Source: JACCZX01 sp963710675 (GTDB lineage: Bacteria; Pseudomonadota; Gammaproteobacteria; Burkholderiales; Burkholderiaceae_F). From it: a stretch of DNA of 64,000 bases. A program made the position numbers and the translations under genes. This document shows positions 16,990-26,650 of the stretch, in pieces (the first letter of the stretch is position 1; each line of letters opens with the position of its first letter). Location of the stretch: contig CAVQBE010000027.1 in NCBI GenBank assembly GCA_963710675.1, positions 62,001 through 126,000 on the forward strand. The letters run 5' to 3'. The notes under the pieces are model-generated. The model did not search any database. It worked only from the letters and a program-made list of their open reading frames with translations, and was not told where the DNA came from.

Positions 16990-18183
16990 CTACGTCTGAC
17001 CTGCTGACGCAGGAAATGCTGCGATCAACGGCGCCAAACGCTCGACGATCATGTCAGCTTCCTCGGCTCGCAGTATCAGGGGCGGCAGCATACGGATGAC
17101 CGTGTCGTGCGTTACGTTGATCAGCAGACCTGCCGCGAGCGCCTGGTGCACGAGTTCGCCACAGGGCCGGTTGAGCTCGATGCCGATCATCAGCCCCATG
17201 CCGCGGATCTGCACGACGCCGCTAACACCGGCCAGCCTGCGCTTCAACCCGTTGACGATCCGCTCGCCCTGCGCGATGGCGTTTGCCATCAAGCCATCTT
17301 TTTCGATGATCGCAAGCGTCTCAATCCCCGCGCGCATCGCAAGTGGCCCGCCACCAAACGTCGTGCCGTGGTTGCCTGGCCCAAAGACGCCGACTGCCGG
17401 CCCTGCTGCAACGCAAGCACCGACGGGTACTCCAGAGCCCAACCCTTTCGCCAGCGTCATCACATCGGGTTTGATGCCGGCCCATTGATGCGCGAACCAC
17501 TTGCCGGTGCGACCAATACCGCTCTGCACCTCGTCGATCATCAGCAACAAACCGCGTTGATCACACAACTGCCGCAACGCTTTAACGTACTCAAGGTCGG
17601 CTACGTAGATTCCGCCTTCGCCCTGCAACACCTCGAGCCAGACAGCAAGAACGCGACGATCGGCCTCGCAAGCGCGCTTGACCGCTTCAATATCGTTGTA
17701 CGGAACGCTGATGAAGCCGGTGGGAAACGGTGCGAAGCCTGCGCGCGCTTTTTCACTGCCGGTCGCGGCCAGCGTTGCCAGCGTACGCCCGTGCCACGCG
17801 CGCTCCATCACAATCGTCTGCGCGGCCGGTTCGCCGCGCTTGTGTCCGAACATGCGAACGAGCTTTAACGCGGCTTCATTCGCCTCGGAGCCGGAGTTGC
17901 CGAAAAAGACTTCCTGCATACCCGACAGCGCGCAGATGCGATCGGCCAGGATTTCTTGCTCGCGTACGCGATAGACGTTGGACGTATGAATCAGGCGCCC
18001 CAGCTGTTCTGTCAGCGCCGCCGTCAACTGCGGATGCGCGTGGCCCAGCCCGTTAACGGCAATTCCGGCCAGCGCATCGAGATACTCGTTGCCTTGCTCG
18101 TCGTATAAGCGCACACCTTTGCCATGCGTAAACGCAATCGGCAACCGGTTGTACGTATTCATCAGGTGCGTCATCGTTCGCAC
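16990..18183 (-). CDS. argD: Acetylornithine aminotransferase
   Basis: 397 residues of the class III PLP aminotransferase fold. Visible are GKGVRLYDEQGNEYLDALAG near the N-terminus, FFGNSGSEANEAALKLVR (cofactor phosphate loop), WLEVLQGEGG, LLMIDEVQSGIGRTGKWF and the Schiff-base lysine in DVMTLAKGLGSGVPVG. It transfers the amino group in arginine synthesis and may also act on succinyl-diaminopimelate. Starts at 18183 (MRTMTH) or 18174 (MTHLMNTYN) cannot be separated. It is first in argD-argF-argG. The neighbouring decarboxylase gene, which ends with its own terminator upstream, reads in the same direction. Confidence 0.95.
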   Translation of the reverse strand: MRTMTHLMNTYNRLPIAFTHGKGVRLYDEQGNEYLDALAGIAVNGLGHAHPQLTAALTEQLGRLIHTSNVYRVREQEILADRICALSGMQEVFFGNSGSEANEAALKLVRMFGHKRGEPAAQTIVMERAWHGRTLATLAATGSEKARAGFAPFPTGFISVPYNDIEAVKRACEADRRVLAVWLEVLQGEGGIYVADLEYVKALRQLCDQRGLLLMIDEVQSGIGRTGKWFAHQWAGIKPDVMTLAKGLGSGVPVGACVAAGPAVGVFGPGNHGTTFGGGPLAMRAGIETLAIIEKDGLMANAIAQGERIVNGLKRRLAGVSGVVQIRGMGLMIGIELNRPCGELVHQALAAGLLINVTHDTVIRMLPPLILRAEEADMIVERLAPLIAAFPASAGQT

Positions 18184-18195
18184 TCCTTGCTGGCC

Positions 18196-18234
18196 AAAAA
18201 GAAAACGCGGCGGATCAATCGTTTCGTCGCCGCG
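18196..18234 (-). terminator. Rho-independent terminator of the decarboxylase gene
   Basis: On the minus strand, CGCGGCG and CGCCGCG pair around a 15-nt loop and are followed by TTTTCTTTTT. It separates the decarboxylase transcript from argD. Confidence 0.7.
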
Positions 18235-18282
18235 CTCGGCAATTATATGAGCGAGCGCAGCTGAATGGATGCGGCGTCGGCG

Positions 18283-20328
18283 CTACGCCGCGCGACGTCG
18301 CTGTGGCCGGCTCGCTACCAGCGCAATCAACTGATGTTCTTCATCGGTGGACAGTACGCGGACCGACGGTACGTAGCCTTGATAAACGACGCCATGCAGT
18401 TCGACTTTGTTCTGTACACGTAAATAGCGCACCAGGTATTCGACAATGTTGTCGGTGATGCGCTGGCCGGGTACGAGTACTGGTATTCCAGGCGGATACG
18501 GGACAATTTGATCGCAGCAGATGCGCCCAGCCAGCTCCCGATTCACCTGATCGTTTTCGTCCAGCAATGGCACAAGCTCGCCGGTTGCGTAGTACGCATC
18601 GCGCGGGAGAAAAGCGAGCTCGGTAAACGGTGGCAGGTCAGGTGTCCGGTACAGGCGGCGTGGGGCCCGCTTCTCGCGCGCGATGCGCATCAGCGCGTCG
18701 TACAGCCGTGAGCACTTCGAGCGCGTCGTGCCGATCGTCAGCAGCAACGTCAGCGTGTTGAAAGTCGACTTCTCCACCGTGATATTGAAGCGCGTGAAAA
18801 GCTCGTTCTGCAGATCGTCGACCGTCATTCCGCACGATGCAACGTCGACCGTGATCTTGGTCGGATCGAGCCGGATGCCGTCATGTTTGACTTCGTCGGG
18901 CAGCAGATCGTCCAGCTCGAGCACACGAAACACGCCGGTCGAGTTGATCTGCTCGCGCAGCTCATCGGCCAGCATCAGGGTCCGCTGCAGCAGCTTGTAG
19001 CCTTCGAGCACCGCCTGCTTGCGGCTGACGTCCAGGCTCGCAATCATGCTGTACATCGGGCTGGTCGATGTATGCATGTTGAAATTCTCGCGAAAGATGT
19101 GCTCGTTGAACGTCGGGTCGTTCACGTGAATGTAGGCGGCCTGCGACAGCGCAGACAACGTCTTGTGTGCCGATTGCGTCACGTAATCGGCACCCGATTC
19201 AAGCGCGGTCGGCCGCAGCGCCGGATGAAAGCGCGCATGCGCAAACCACGCTTCGTCGATCAGCACCTTGATGTCGCGCGCATGCGCAGCGTCGATGATC
19301 GGCTTCAGGTCATAACGCAATCCGTCGTACGTGCACGACGTCAAAACCAGCAATTCGGCTTCGGGATGCTCTTCGATCGCCTTCAAAATCGTTTTCTTCG
19401 GAACCGGGCCGAACACGCCGTACTTGCGATTGACCGAAGAATCCAGATAGATCGGCTGCGCACCGGATAGCACGACCCCGTGGTGCACCGATTTGTGGCA
19501 ATTGCGGTCGAGCAGCAGCGTCTCACCCGGCGCAATCATCGTCTGCAGGATGACCTTGTTCGCCGTCGATGTGCCGTTGGTGGCGAAAAACGTACGGCGC
19601 GCACCGAACGCGCGCGCTGCCATCTGCTGCGCTTCGGCGATGACGCCGGTGGGCTCCATCAGCGAATCAAGCGCCTTGACCGACACCGACAGATCGGCGT
19701 CGAACACGTGTTCACCCATGAAGTCGTAAAACTCATTGGCCCACGCACTGCCGCGCATCGAGTCTCCGCTCGAATGGCCCGGCGTATGCCACGCGTCCTT
19801 GGCCGCCATCACGTACGCCTTCAGCGCATCGTAAAAAGGCGTGCGCGCGCGCTCGGCAATCTGTGCATTGAGGATGCGGTACATGCCGCGATAGTCGCGC
19901 TCTTCGCGATAAAAATAGCCATCGACCGCCTCGGTGAACAGCGCATCGACCACCTGATCTTCTTTTTCCTTGTCGATCAGGATGTAGATGTCGATCTCGG
20001 GTCGCAGCGAAGTGATCTGCTGCACGAGCTTTAGCGCCGATACCTGCAGGTTGCGCCGGCCGTCGCCGTTCTTGCGGCTGGGTTTGCTGAGAGGCTTGCC
20101 GTTTGACTTGCTGTCGACCGCGTACAGCTTGTCGTCGGCCACCGCTGTTTGAATGTCGCCGTCGCGCTCGATCAGCGCGAGACCTTCCTTCGCGGTCAGT
20201 GCGCCGATAAACGAAATCCCATAGGGATTGTCCAGCGAGCGTGCTGCGCCGTTCAGACCCTTCAACAGCTCGCGCAAAATCAATGGCTCGTCGTTGATGA
20301 CGAGCACCTTGGAGGACGGCTTGTTCAT
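18283..20328 (-). CDS. Orn/Lys/Arg decarboxylase class-I protein
   Basis: 681 residues. The N-terminal wing domain (residues 1-130, receiver-like) contains LVINDEPLILRELLKGLNG. The PLP core follows: AWHTPGHSSGDSMRGS, NGTSTANKVILQTM, LIDEAWFAHARFHPAL and the PLP lysine in ADYVTQSAHKTLSALSQAAY. The C-terminal part has VPYPPGIPVLVPGQRI. Such enzymes decarboxylate lysine, ornithine or arginine to cadaverine, putrescine or agmatine. They make polyamines or consume protons in acid stress. It is shorter than the 710-755-residue E. coli inducible forms. Substrate choice cannot be read from the sequence; the position next to argD/argF favours ornithine or arginine only weakly. A hairpin repeat copy lies just upstream. 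Confidence 0.92.
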   Translation of the reverse strand: MNKPSSKVLVINDEPLILRELLKGLNGAARSLDNPYGISFIGALTAKEGLALIERDGDIQTAVADDKLYAVDSKSNGKPLSKPSRKNGDGRRNLQVSALKLVQQITSLRPEIDIYILIDKEKEDQVVDALFTEAVDGYFYREERDYRGMYRILNAQIAERARTPFYDALKAYVMAAKDAWHTPGHSSGDSMRGSAWANEFYDFMGEHVFDADLSVSVKALDSLMEPTGVIAEAQQMAARAFGARRTFFATNGTSTANKVILQTMIAPGETLLLDRNCHKSVHHGVVLSGAQPIYLDSSVNRKYGVFGPVPKKTILKAIEEHPEAELLVLTSCTYDGLRYDLKPIIDAAHARDIKVLIDEAWFAHARFHPALRPTALESGADYVTQSAHKTLSALSQAAYIHVNDPTFNEHIFRENFNMHTSTSPMYSMIASLDVSRKQAVLEGYKLLQRTLMLADELREQINSTGVFRVLELDDLLPDEVKHDGIRLDPTKITVDVASCGMTVDDLQNELFTRFNITVEKSTFNTLTLLLTIGTTRSKCSRLYDALMRIAREKRAPRRLYRTPDLPPFTELAFLPRDAYYATGELVPLLDENDQVNRELAGRICCDQIVPYPPGIPVLVPGQRITDNIVEYLVRYLRVQNKVELHGVVYQGYVPSVRVLSTDEEHQLIALVASRPQRRRAA

Positions 20329-20332
20329 AAGT

Positions 20333-20392
20333 AAGCGTTGTTCGTGTACGCGACGCTACGCGTTCGCACGTGCACTCACAACGATTAGTTAG
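20333..20392 (+). repeat. Dispersed hairpin repeat, copy A
   Basis: A 60-bp element beginning AAGCGTTGTTCGTGTACG and ending CGATTAGTTAG. The conserved blocks TCGTGTACGCGA and TCGCACGTGCACTC flank an inner stem (here CGACGC-TAC-GCGTTCG). Related copies are at 23539-23597 and 44413-44472. It lies between rpsT and the decarboxylase start. Similarity to copy C continues further, with TTCGGAGCGGCCG at 20403. Confidence 0.85.
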
Positions 20393-20475
20393 GCGGGCAG
20401 GCTTCGGAGCGGCCGTGCGCCCGCCCGCAGGCAACTGCTGGAAGGCTCACGAGCAGTACCTGTACACCGGACCGC

Positions 20476-20739
20476 TTATGCCATCGATTTGATGGCGGCA
20501 GCCAGTCGGCTCTTGTTGCGGGAAGCAGTGTTCTTGTGGACGACTTTCTTGTCGGCGATCGAATCGATCACGCTGGTCGCCTGTTGCAACGTTTCCAGCG
20601 CAGCCTTTTTGTCGCCGCTTTCAATTGCCTTGCGGACAGACTTCACAGCGGTGCGCAGGCGCGAGCGCTGTGCCGAGTTGTGCGCGTTGCGCACGGTCGA
20701 TTGACGTGCCCGGTGACGGGCTTGTTTGCTATTGGCCAT
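20476..20739 (-). CDS. rpsT: 30S ribosomal protein S20
   Basis: 87 residues: MANSKQARHRARQSTVRNAH, then NSAQRSRLRTAVKSVRKAIE and a C-terminal HKNTASRNKSRLAAAIKSM, a full and unmistakable S20. It binds 16S rRNA at the bottom of the small subunit. It is transcribed away from murJ, whose start is about 120 bp off on the other strand. This divergent rpsT/murJ pair is a standing feature of many proteobacteria. The frame is intact. Confidence 0.97.
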   Translation of the reverse strand: MANSKQARHRARQSTVRNAHNSAQRSRLRTAVKSVRKAIESGDKKAALETLQQATSVIDSIADKKVVHKNTASRNKSRLAAAIKSMA

Positions 20740-20858
20740 AAGATTCCGGTTTCGGACAGTCGGCGGCGGAGCCGATCACTCAGCGTGTGCTGACAAAGGG
20801 CCGGCACTATAGCAAACCGGACGCCATTTCACTGCAAATTTCATCGACTCATTGCACA

Positions 20859-22398
20859 TTGCTTCGCGCCCTTGCCACCGTTAGCGGCCTGACCTTCGTT
20901 TCGCGCGTCACCGGGTTGGCTCGGGACATGCTGATCTCCAGAATCTTCGGGGTCAGCGCGGAGACCGACGCCTTCAATGTGGCGTTTCGGATTCCCAATC
21001 TGCTGCGCCGAATGTTTGCCGAGGGCGCGTTTCAGCAGGCGTTCGTGCCGATGCTTGCCGACGTTCGAAGTCGGGACGAAGCCCGCACGTCCGAGTTTGT
21101 CGGCCGGATGGCATCCGCGCTGTTTTGGGTGCTGCTCGGCGTTTCAGTGCTTGGCGTGATCGCGGCGCCGATACTGGTATGGCTGATTGCTTCCGGGCTC
21201 GCACGCAACCCCGATGCATTCGACTCGCCACCGTGATGACGCGTTGGATGTTTCCGTACATTCTGTTCATGTCGCTGGTGGCGCTCGCGGCCGGCGTGCT
21301 GAACACCTACCGTCGGTTCGCGGTGCCGGCTGCTACGCCGGTGCTGCTGAATGTGTCTTTCATCGCGTGCGCACTGTGGCTGGCGCCGCATCTCGAGCGG
21401 CCCATCATGGCGCTTGCGTTCGCTGTCGTCATCGGCGGCGTGCTGCAGCTTGCGATGCAGCTTCTCGCGCTGCGTTCCATCGGCGTCGGTATCCGCTGGT
21501 CGTCGCCGCTCGCCGCGTTTCGCGATCCCGACGTTCGCCGGGTCGGCGGGTTGATGGTGCCGGCGCTGTTCGCGGTGTCAGTGGCGCAGATCAGCATCAT
21601 CATCAACACCAACATCGCCTCGCATCTGGCGACCGGCAGCGTCACGTGGCTGGCATTCGCCGACCGCTTGATGGAGTTTCCAACCGCGCTGCTCGGCGTC
21701 GCGCTCGGCACAGTGCTGCTGCCCAGCCTGTCGGCTGCGTTTGCCGAACAGCGCGTTGAGGAGTATTCGCACCTGCTCGACTGGGGGTTGCGCCTCGTTT
21801 TTCTGCTGGCGCTTGCCGGCCGCGGTAGGGCTGGGAATGACCGCCGAAGGCATCGTATCGGTGCTGTTTCAGGGACGGGAGTTCACTGCATTCGACGTCC
21901 GGCAAACGGCGGTGGCTGTCATCGGCTATTCGGTGGGCTTGCTCGGACTGATCGCGGTCAAGATTCTCGCGCCCGGCTTTTACGCGCAAAAAGATATACG
22001 AACGCCCGTCAAGATTGCGATCGTCGTGCTGATCGCGACGCAGCTTGCCAACTTCGGGCTCGTGCCACTGTTCGCGCATGCTGGGCTGGCGCTTTCGGTC
22101 GGACTCGGTGCCTGCGCCAATGCGGTTGCGCTCTTCATTGGTCTGAGAAGACGAAAGCTGTATCAGCCCGCTGCGGGCTGGGTTTCCTTTGTCTTGCGCC
22201 TGGCGATCGCGCTTGCGGTGCTGGCGGGCTTGTTGTGGTGGGTGCAGCGGCCGCTCGACTGGCCCGCGATGCAGGACGTGCCGTGGCAACGAGTCGCGTG
22301 GCTTGCTGCGGTGATCGGCGCCGGCACCGCTCGGCTACTTCATAGCGCTGCTCGCGCTCGGCTTTCGGACGCGCGATTTTCGCGTGCGTCGCGCCTAG
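20859..22398 (+). CDS. murJ: Lipid II flippase MurJ (frame broken)
   Basis: MurJ (MviN) moves lipid II across the inner membrane for peptidoglycan synthesis. The N-terminal signature LLRALATVSGLTFVSRVTGL and ARDMLISRIFGVSAETDAFN lead into FRIPNLLRRMFAEGAFQQAF, a diagnostic block. Frame changes occur near 21215, 21815 and 22325. The later pieces are MTRWMFPYILFMSLVALAAG, WLAFADRLMEFPTALLGVAL, TAEGIVSVLFQGREFTAFD, and the C-terminus LGYFIALLALGFRTRDFRVR, stopping at 22398. No ATG fits the start; the TTG at 20859 gives the family N-terminus, and a GTG at 20787 is possible. All about 14 helices are accounted for once corrected. It is divergent from rpsT. Confidence 0.92.
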
Positions 22399-22900
22399 CC
22401 GGGTTCCGAACGTGCGGCCATTGCTCCATGCGCTCGGCGACGTCGCGTTTGTACCCAAAGGCGAAGAAAACCTCGGCCATCAAGAAGATCGGTGCAATGA
22501 ACACCTGAAAGAAATTGTCCATCAGAGCCGGCTTCTTGCCTTCGAACACGTGCCCGATCAACTGAAACGCCCAACCCCCAACGAAGGTGCGGCAAAGACG
22601 ATCAATGCCGGCCGCGCGCCTTCGTTTGCAACTCCATGCGCAGCGACCAGCAGCACCGCGACGAACAGGGTCATCGCGGCGGCGAGCACCGCGTCGAGCC
22701 GGAAGTAATAGATCAGCACGATGACCGCCAGCACGGTTGCCGCTGAAATCGAAAAGCCGCCCACGCTCAGCTCGCGGCAGGGCGAGCAGAACGAACAGCG
22801 AGAACATGATCAGTGGAACACCGACGAAGTGCGTCAGTCGGTTTTTCGGATTGCGGTGATAGCGCAGATAGACCGACATCTGTTCTTCGAGTGACTTCAT
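22340..22900 (-). CDS. DUF962/Mpo1-like membrane protein (frame broken in the middle)
   Basis: The family hallmark YHRNPKNRLTHFVGVPLIMF follows MKSLEEQMSVYLR at the N-terminus. The middle third is in another frame (ISAATVLAVIVLIYYFRLDA, then LAAAMTLFVAVLLVAAHGVA). The C-terminal third returns with WAFQLIGHVFEGKKPALMDN and FFQVFIAPIFLMAEVFFAFG. Two indels, near 22790 and 22580, compensate each other. It is an integral membrane protein of about four helices. The yeast homologue Mpo1 is an Fe-dependent dioxygenase of 2-hydroxy fatty acids; the bacterial role is not established. Its 3' end overlaps the murJ 3' end on the opposite strand by 59 bases. Confidence 0.82.
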   Translation of the reverse strand: MKSLEEQMSVYLRYHRNPKNRLTHFVGVPLIMFSLFVLLALPRAERGRLFDFSGNRAGGHRADLLLPARRGARRRDDPVRRGAAGRCAWSCKRRRAAGIDRLCRTFVGGWAFQLIGHVFEGKKPALMDNFFQVFIAPIFLMAEVFFAFGYKRDVAERMEQWPHVRNPARRDARENRASESRARAAL

Positions 22901-22925
22901 GACGCCTCCGCTTGGTTCGCTGCGT

Positions 22926-23432
22926 TCAGTTCATCTGTTTAAGCATCGTATCGGCATCGCTGACTTCAAATTTGCCGGGCCCTTCGACGTTCAGTGCCTT
23001 GACGACGCCATCGTCGACCAGCATCGAGAAGCGCTGGCTGCGCACTCCCATGCCGCGCGCCGTCAGGTCCAATTCAAGCCCAAGCTTCTTCGTGTAGGCC
23101 GCCGATCCATCGGCCATCATCCGAACCTTGCCGCCCGTTTTCTGGTCGCGGCCCCACGCGCCCATCACGAAAGCATCATTGACCGACAGGCACCACACCT
23201 CGTCAACACCTTTGCTCTTAAGCGCGTCGAGCTGCTGCACGTAGCCGGGCACATGCTTCGCGGAGCAAGTCGGGGTGAAGGCGCCAGGCAGGCCGAAGAT
23301 CACGATCTTCTTGCCTTTGGTGATGTCCTGCACCTTGAAGGTGTTGGGCCCGAGCGAGCAGCCTTCGGTTTCGGTATCGACGAATTCCTGCAGTTCGCCT
23401 TCGGGCAGCTTGTCGCCGACTTTGATCGTCAT
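22926..23432 (-). CDS. Peroxiredoxin (AhpC/TSA, Prx5-like)
   Basis: 168 residues from the ATG at 23432 (MTIKVGDKLPEGELQEF). The peroxidatic cysteine lies in VIFGLPGAFTPTCSAKHVPG near residue 50, with the Prx5-type PGAFTPxCS signature. WCLSVNDAFVMGAW and the C-terminal FSMLVDDGVVKALNVEGPG complete the thioredoxin fold. It reduces hydrogen peroxide and alkyl peroxides in the cytosol, using glutathione/glutaredoxin or thioredoxin as donor. A ribosome-binding site (AGGAATC) precedes the start. Upstream on the same strand is hairpin repeat copy C, then ggt. The frame is intact. Confidence 0.94.
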   Translation of the reverse strand: MTIKVGDKLPEGELQEFVDTETEGCSLGPNTFKVQDITKGKKIVIFGLPGAFTPTCSAKHVPGYVQQLDALKSKGVDEVWCLSVNDAFVMGAWGRDQKTGGKVRMMADGSAAYTKKLGLELDLTARGMGVRSQRFSMLVDDGVVKALNVEGPGKFEVSDADTMLKQMN

Positions 23433-23538
23433 GTTCTGATTCCTGATGCGTATCGAATAGAAGCGAAAGTCTACCGCTCTGGCCTTTTGCTGCACTTGTA
23501 CTACGCGCGCACGCGCGGCCGCTCCGAAGGGAGCGCGA

Positions 23539-23597
23539 CTAACTAATCGCGACGAGTGCACGTGCGAGCCGCAGGCTCGCGTACACGAGGAGCGCTT
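23539..23597 (-). repeat. Dispersed hairpin repeat, copy C
   Basis: Read on the minus strand: AAGCGCTCCTCGTGTACG at the start, inner stem CGAGCC-TGC-GGCTCG, then CACGTGCACTCGTCGCG and GATTAGTTAG. It begins a few bases after the ggt stop codon, as copy B does after its neighbour. The homology with copy A extends on through TTCGGAGCGGCCG. Confidence 0.85.
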
Positions 23598-23600
23598 CAT

Positions 23601-25380
23601 CTAATCCCCCAGTGCTACACCTTCGCGGCGCGGATCGGCGCCTCCCGCCCAGCCCACCGAACCGTTCGGCAACCGAACGCGCACGATGCCTTGCAGTCCG
23701 CTCGCCATGTCGATCTCGCGCACGTCATGGCCGCGCGCTTTCAGCCCTTCGGCCATATAAGCGGCTGAACTGGCCGCGCTCCAGCTCGGTCGGTCCGTTG
23801 CGCGAGCCGAAGTTGGGCAGCGAGATCGCTTGCTGGATGTCAAGGTTCCAGTCGAGCACGCCGACCAGGGTTTTGGCCACGTAGCCGATGATCTGCGAGC
23901 CGCCCGGCGACCCCACAGTCGCTACCAGCTGCCCGCTGGCGCGATCGAACACCAGCGCAGGCGCCATCGAGCTGCGCGGACGTTTGCCCGGTTGAACGCG
24001 GTTGGCAATCGGCACGCCATCGGCCGCAGGAGTAAACGAAAAGTCGGTCAGCTCATTGTTCAGCAGGAAACCGCGCACCATCATGCGCGCTCCGAACACG
24101 TCCTCGATCGTCGTGGTCATTGACAGCGCATTGCCGAAGCTGTCGACCACCGAGATGTGCGAGGTTGCTTCCTTGTGCGCCGATAAGTCTTCGGCCGCTG
24201 CGGTGGGTTGTCCCGGCGGGACCCCGGGCTTTCGCGGTGCCCATGCTGCGATCGCCGATCAGTTGCGCGCGCTGCTTCAGATAGCTCGGGTCGAGCAGAC
24301 CCGCGACGTTCACTTTGACGAAATCGCTATCTGCAACGTACAGGGCGCGGTCGGCGAACGCGAGGCGCCCGGCCTCGGCGAACAGATGCACTGCGTCCGA
24401 TGACAGTTCGAGCTTGCCGCGGGTCCCATCGTCGCGCGGTGGCAAACCGCAATATTGCGAGCCGAAAGTATCGCCGAGCATCTGCGCGACCGCGATCCCG
24501 CCCGAGGAGGGCGGAGGAAAACCACACACCCGCCATTGTTTGTAGTCGGTGCAGATCGGTTCGCGTTGTTTGACTTGATACGCAGTGAAGTCACTGACAG
24601 CCAATCGCCCGGCGTTCGGGTGCGCACCGACTGCCTTGACGATGTCGGCCGGAATCTCGCCGGCGTACAAGGCGTTCGGATTGGCCGCGATCGCGCGCAA
24701 GCGTCGCGGCCAGCGCCGGATTGCGCATCGTTGTGCCGACCGCCTTCGGCGTGCCATCGGACGCATAGAAATAAGCCGCCGCAGCGGGATCATTCTTCAG
24801 ATACTTTTCGGTAGCCAGTTGCATGTTCAGCCGCGGCTGACATGGGAAAGCCTGCATCGGCAAGCCGGATGGCAGGTTCGAATAGCCGCGCCCAGGGAAG
24901 TTTTCCGTATTGCTTGTGCGCGACTTCGAGCATTCGTACCGCGCCAGGTGTACCAACAGAGCGTCCACCGACGACCGCTTCATAGAACGGCATGGCCTTG
25001 CCATCCGGCAGCAGAAACAGTTTTTCATCGGCTGCCATCGGCGCTGTTTCGCGCCCGTCATAGGCGACCACTTTGCGACCGTCCCAGTGCATCAGAAACG
25101 CACCACCGCCAACGCCCGAGCTTTGCGGCTCGACAAGCGTCAATACCATCTGGATCGCGATCGCAGCGTCAACCGCGCTGCCTCCGGCTCGCAGAATTTC
25201 GCGGCCCGCTTCGGTCGCGAGGGGATTGGCCGAAGCCGCCATGTGCTTGGTCGCGGTGACACTGTTCAACCCCGCCCGGAAGGTCGACGAAGCCTCCGGT
25301 TGAGAGGGCCGATCGCTTGGCGTTGCGCATCCGGCAAGCAACGCAACGACCGCGAGCAAGACAGCGTAGGGCTTCATCAT
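23601..25380 (-). CDS. ggt: Gamma-glutamyltransferase (frame broken)
   Basis: GGT cleaves gamma-glutamyl bonds of glutathione in the periplasm and self-processes at a Thr. The N-terminus MMKPYAVLLAVVALLAGCA is a lipoprotein-type signal. Then come ASANPLATEAGREILRAGGS, EPQSSGVGGGAFLMHWDG and YDGRETAPMAADEKLF. Across at least four frame changes (near 24800, 24690, 24220 and 23780) the rest is readable: GFPPPSSGGIAVAQMLGD, the processing site EATSHISVVDSFGNALS with its nucleophilic Thr, and SSMAPALVFDRASGQLVATV. It stops at 23601. The complete enzyme is represented, so indels are probably errors. An SDR gene precedes it. Confidence 0.9.
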
Positions 25381-25394
25381 TCAGGCTCCTCGAT

Positions 25395-26160
25395 CTATTT
25401 GGGCGGCAACCGGATCGCGCCGTCTAGACGGATCGTTTCTCCGTTGAGCATCACGTTCTCGATGATGTGTTTGGCGAGCGCCGCGTATTCGTCGGGTCTG
25501 CCAAGCCGAGCCGGAAACGGCGGCTGTTTGCCGAGGGCATCTTGCACCTCTTGCGGCATGCCGAGCAACATGGGCGTGGCAAACAGCCCCGGTGCGATCG
25601 TCATGCAGCGAATACCCTGGCGAGCAAGATCCCGCGCGATCGGCAACGTCATACCAACCACGCCGCCTTTGGATGCTGCATACGCGGCCTGGCCGATTTG
25701 CCCATCGTATGCAGCGACCGACGCGGTGTTGATCAGCACGCCACGCTCGGCGTCGGCGGTCGCGTCAAGCTTCGACATCGCTTCCGCCGCAATTCGAATC
25801 ATGTTGAAAGTGCCGATCAGGTTGATCCCGATCACGCGAGCAAAGCTCGGCAAGCGCATGCGGGCCTTCCTTGCCGACCGTTTTTTCGCCGATTGCGATT
25901 CCCGCGCAATTGACCAGCCCACGCAAGGTGCCCAGCGCCGTCGCTGCGTCGACTGCGGCCTTCGCATCCTGTTCGTTTGTCACATCGCAGCGAATGAAGC
26001 GAGACTTGGGGCCAAGCTCGCGCGCCAGTGATTCGCCTTTGTCGGCTTGAACGTCGGCAATCAGCACGTGTCCGCCATTGGCGGCAATCATCCGCGAAAC
26101 CGCCTCACCCAGGCCCGAAGCGCCTCCGGTGACGATGAAAACGTTGTTCTTGATCTGCAT
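25395..26160 (-). CDS. Short-chain dehydrogenase (3-hydroxyacyl-CoA dehydrogenase type-2-like; frameshifted)
   Basis: N-terminal part: MQIKNNVFIVTGGASGLGEA with the TGxxxGxG NAD motif, then VLIADVQADKGESLARELG and LVNCAGIA. An indel near 25855-25865 moves the frame; the rest reads FARVIGINLIGTFNMIRIAA, the catalytic VLINTASVAAYDGQIGQAAY with the YxxxK in AAYAASKGG, and GIRCMTIAPGLFATPMLLGM. It ends with VMLNGETIRLDGAIRLPPK. The whole is about 255 residues, like HSD17B10-type enzymes of branched-chain and fatty acid degradation. Located 14 bp before ggt in the same direction. Confidence 0.88.
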
Positions 26161-26204
26161 GAATCCCCCGCTGCGTGCCGGGAGATTCTAGAGTCAGGTC
26201 GTGA

Positions 26205-26650
26205 TCAGCGGAAAGTGCAGCGCGCGAACAGCCAGAGAGTGCCGTTGATGTCGCCGTCGCCGTTCGATTTGGTGCGTGCGCGCACCATCGGCAACTGGCA
26301 TTTGTCGGCGCTGAAACCTGCAGAGTTCAAAAAGCCACGCATCGACTCTGACGGGAGGCCGACGTGGAACTTTGGACGCGTGTATTGGCCGGTGCCGGTG
26401 GCGCGCGGTTCTTCCAACTGAATTGCGGAGCCGAGCCAGCTCGACTTGGAAGTCGAAAAGCTTCGTGAGGTATCAGCGGGCAAAGATAGTGCCGAGCCAT
26501 TTGGGGTGGAGCGTTGATGACGCGGTCAGCGCAGCTTCGGGCATTACATCGAGGCTTAACTGAGCTGCGCATGGCAGCGCGCGCAACGGCAAGCCACAGG
26601 CCGAAGGTTGTTCCGAGCAATGACGGCAGCGGTGAACGGCTGGGGGACAC
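26205..26650 (-). CDS. Exported hypothetical protein (frame broken)
   Basis: Not recognised. A GTG at 26650 behind the ribosome-binding site GAGGA starts MSPSRSPLPSLLGTTFGLWL, a clear signal-peptide core. After an indel near 26585 the product reads ALPCAAQLSLDVMPEAALTA, with a plausible cleavage after CAAQ or ALPCA. A second indel near 26495 leads into PADTSRSFSTSKSSWLGSAI, RPKFHVGLPSESMRGFLNSA and NGDGDINGTLWLFARCTFR. Two Cys in the last 45 residues could form a disulfide. The long sensible open stretch, export signal and proper start argue for a real gene of about 148 residues. The single gene lies between an SDR and a GNAT gene. Confidence 0.6.

Noticed and set aside
17107..17868. A 253-residue open frame antisense to argD, and similar long antisense frames (for example 24910-26031 against ggt and the SDR).
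   Set aside because: Both are mirror images of well-supported genes in GC-rich DNA; the products are Arg/His-rich, without motifs or ribosome-binding sites.
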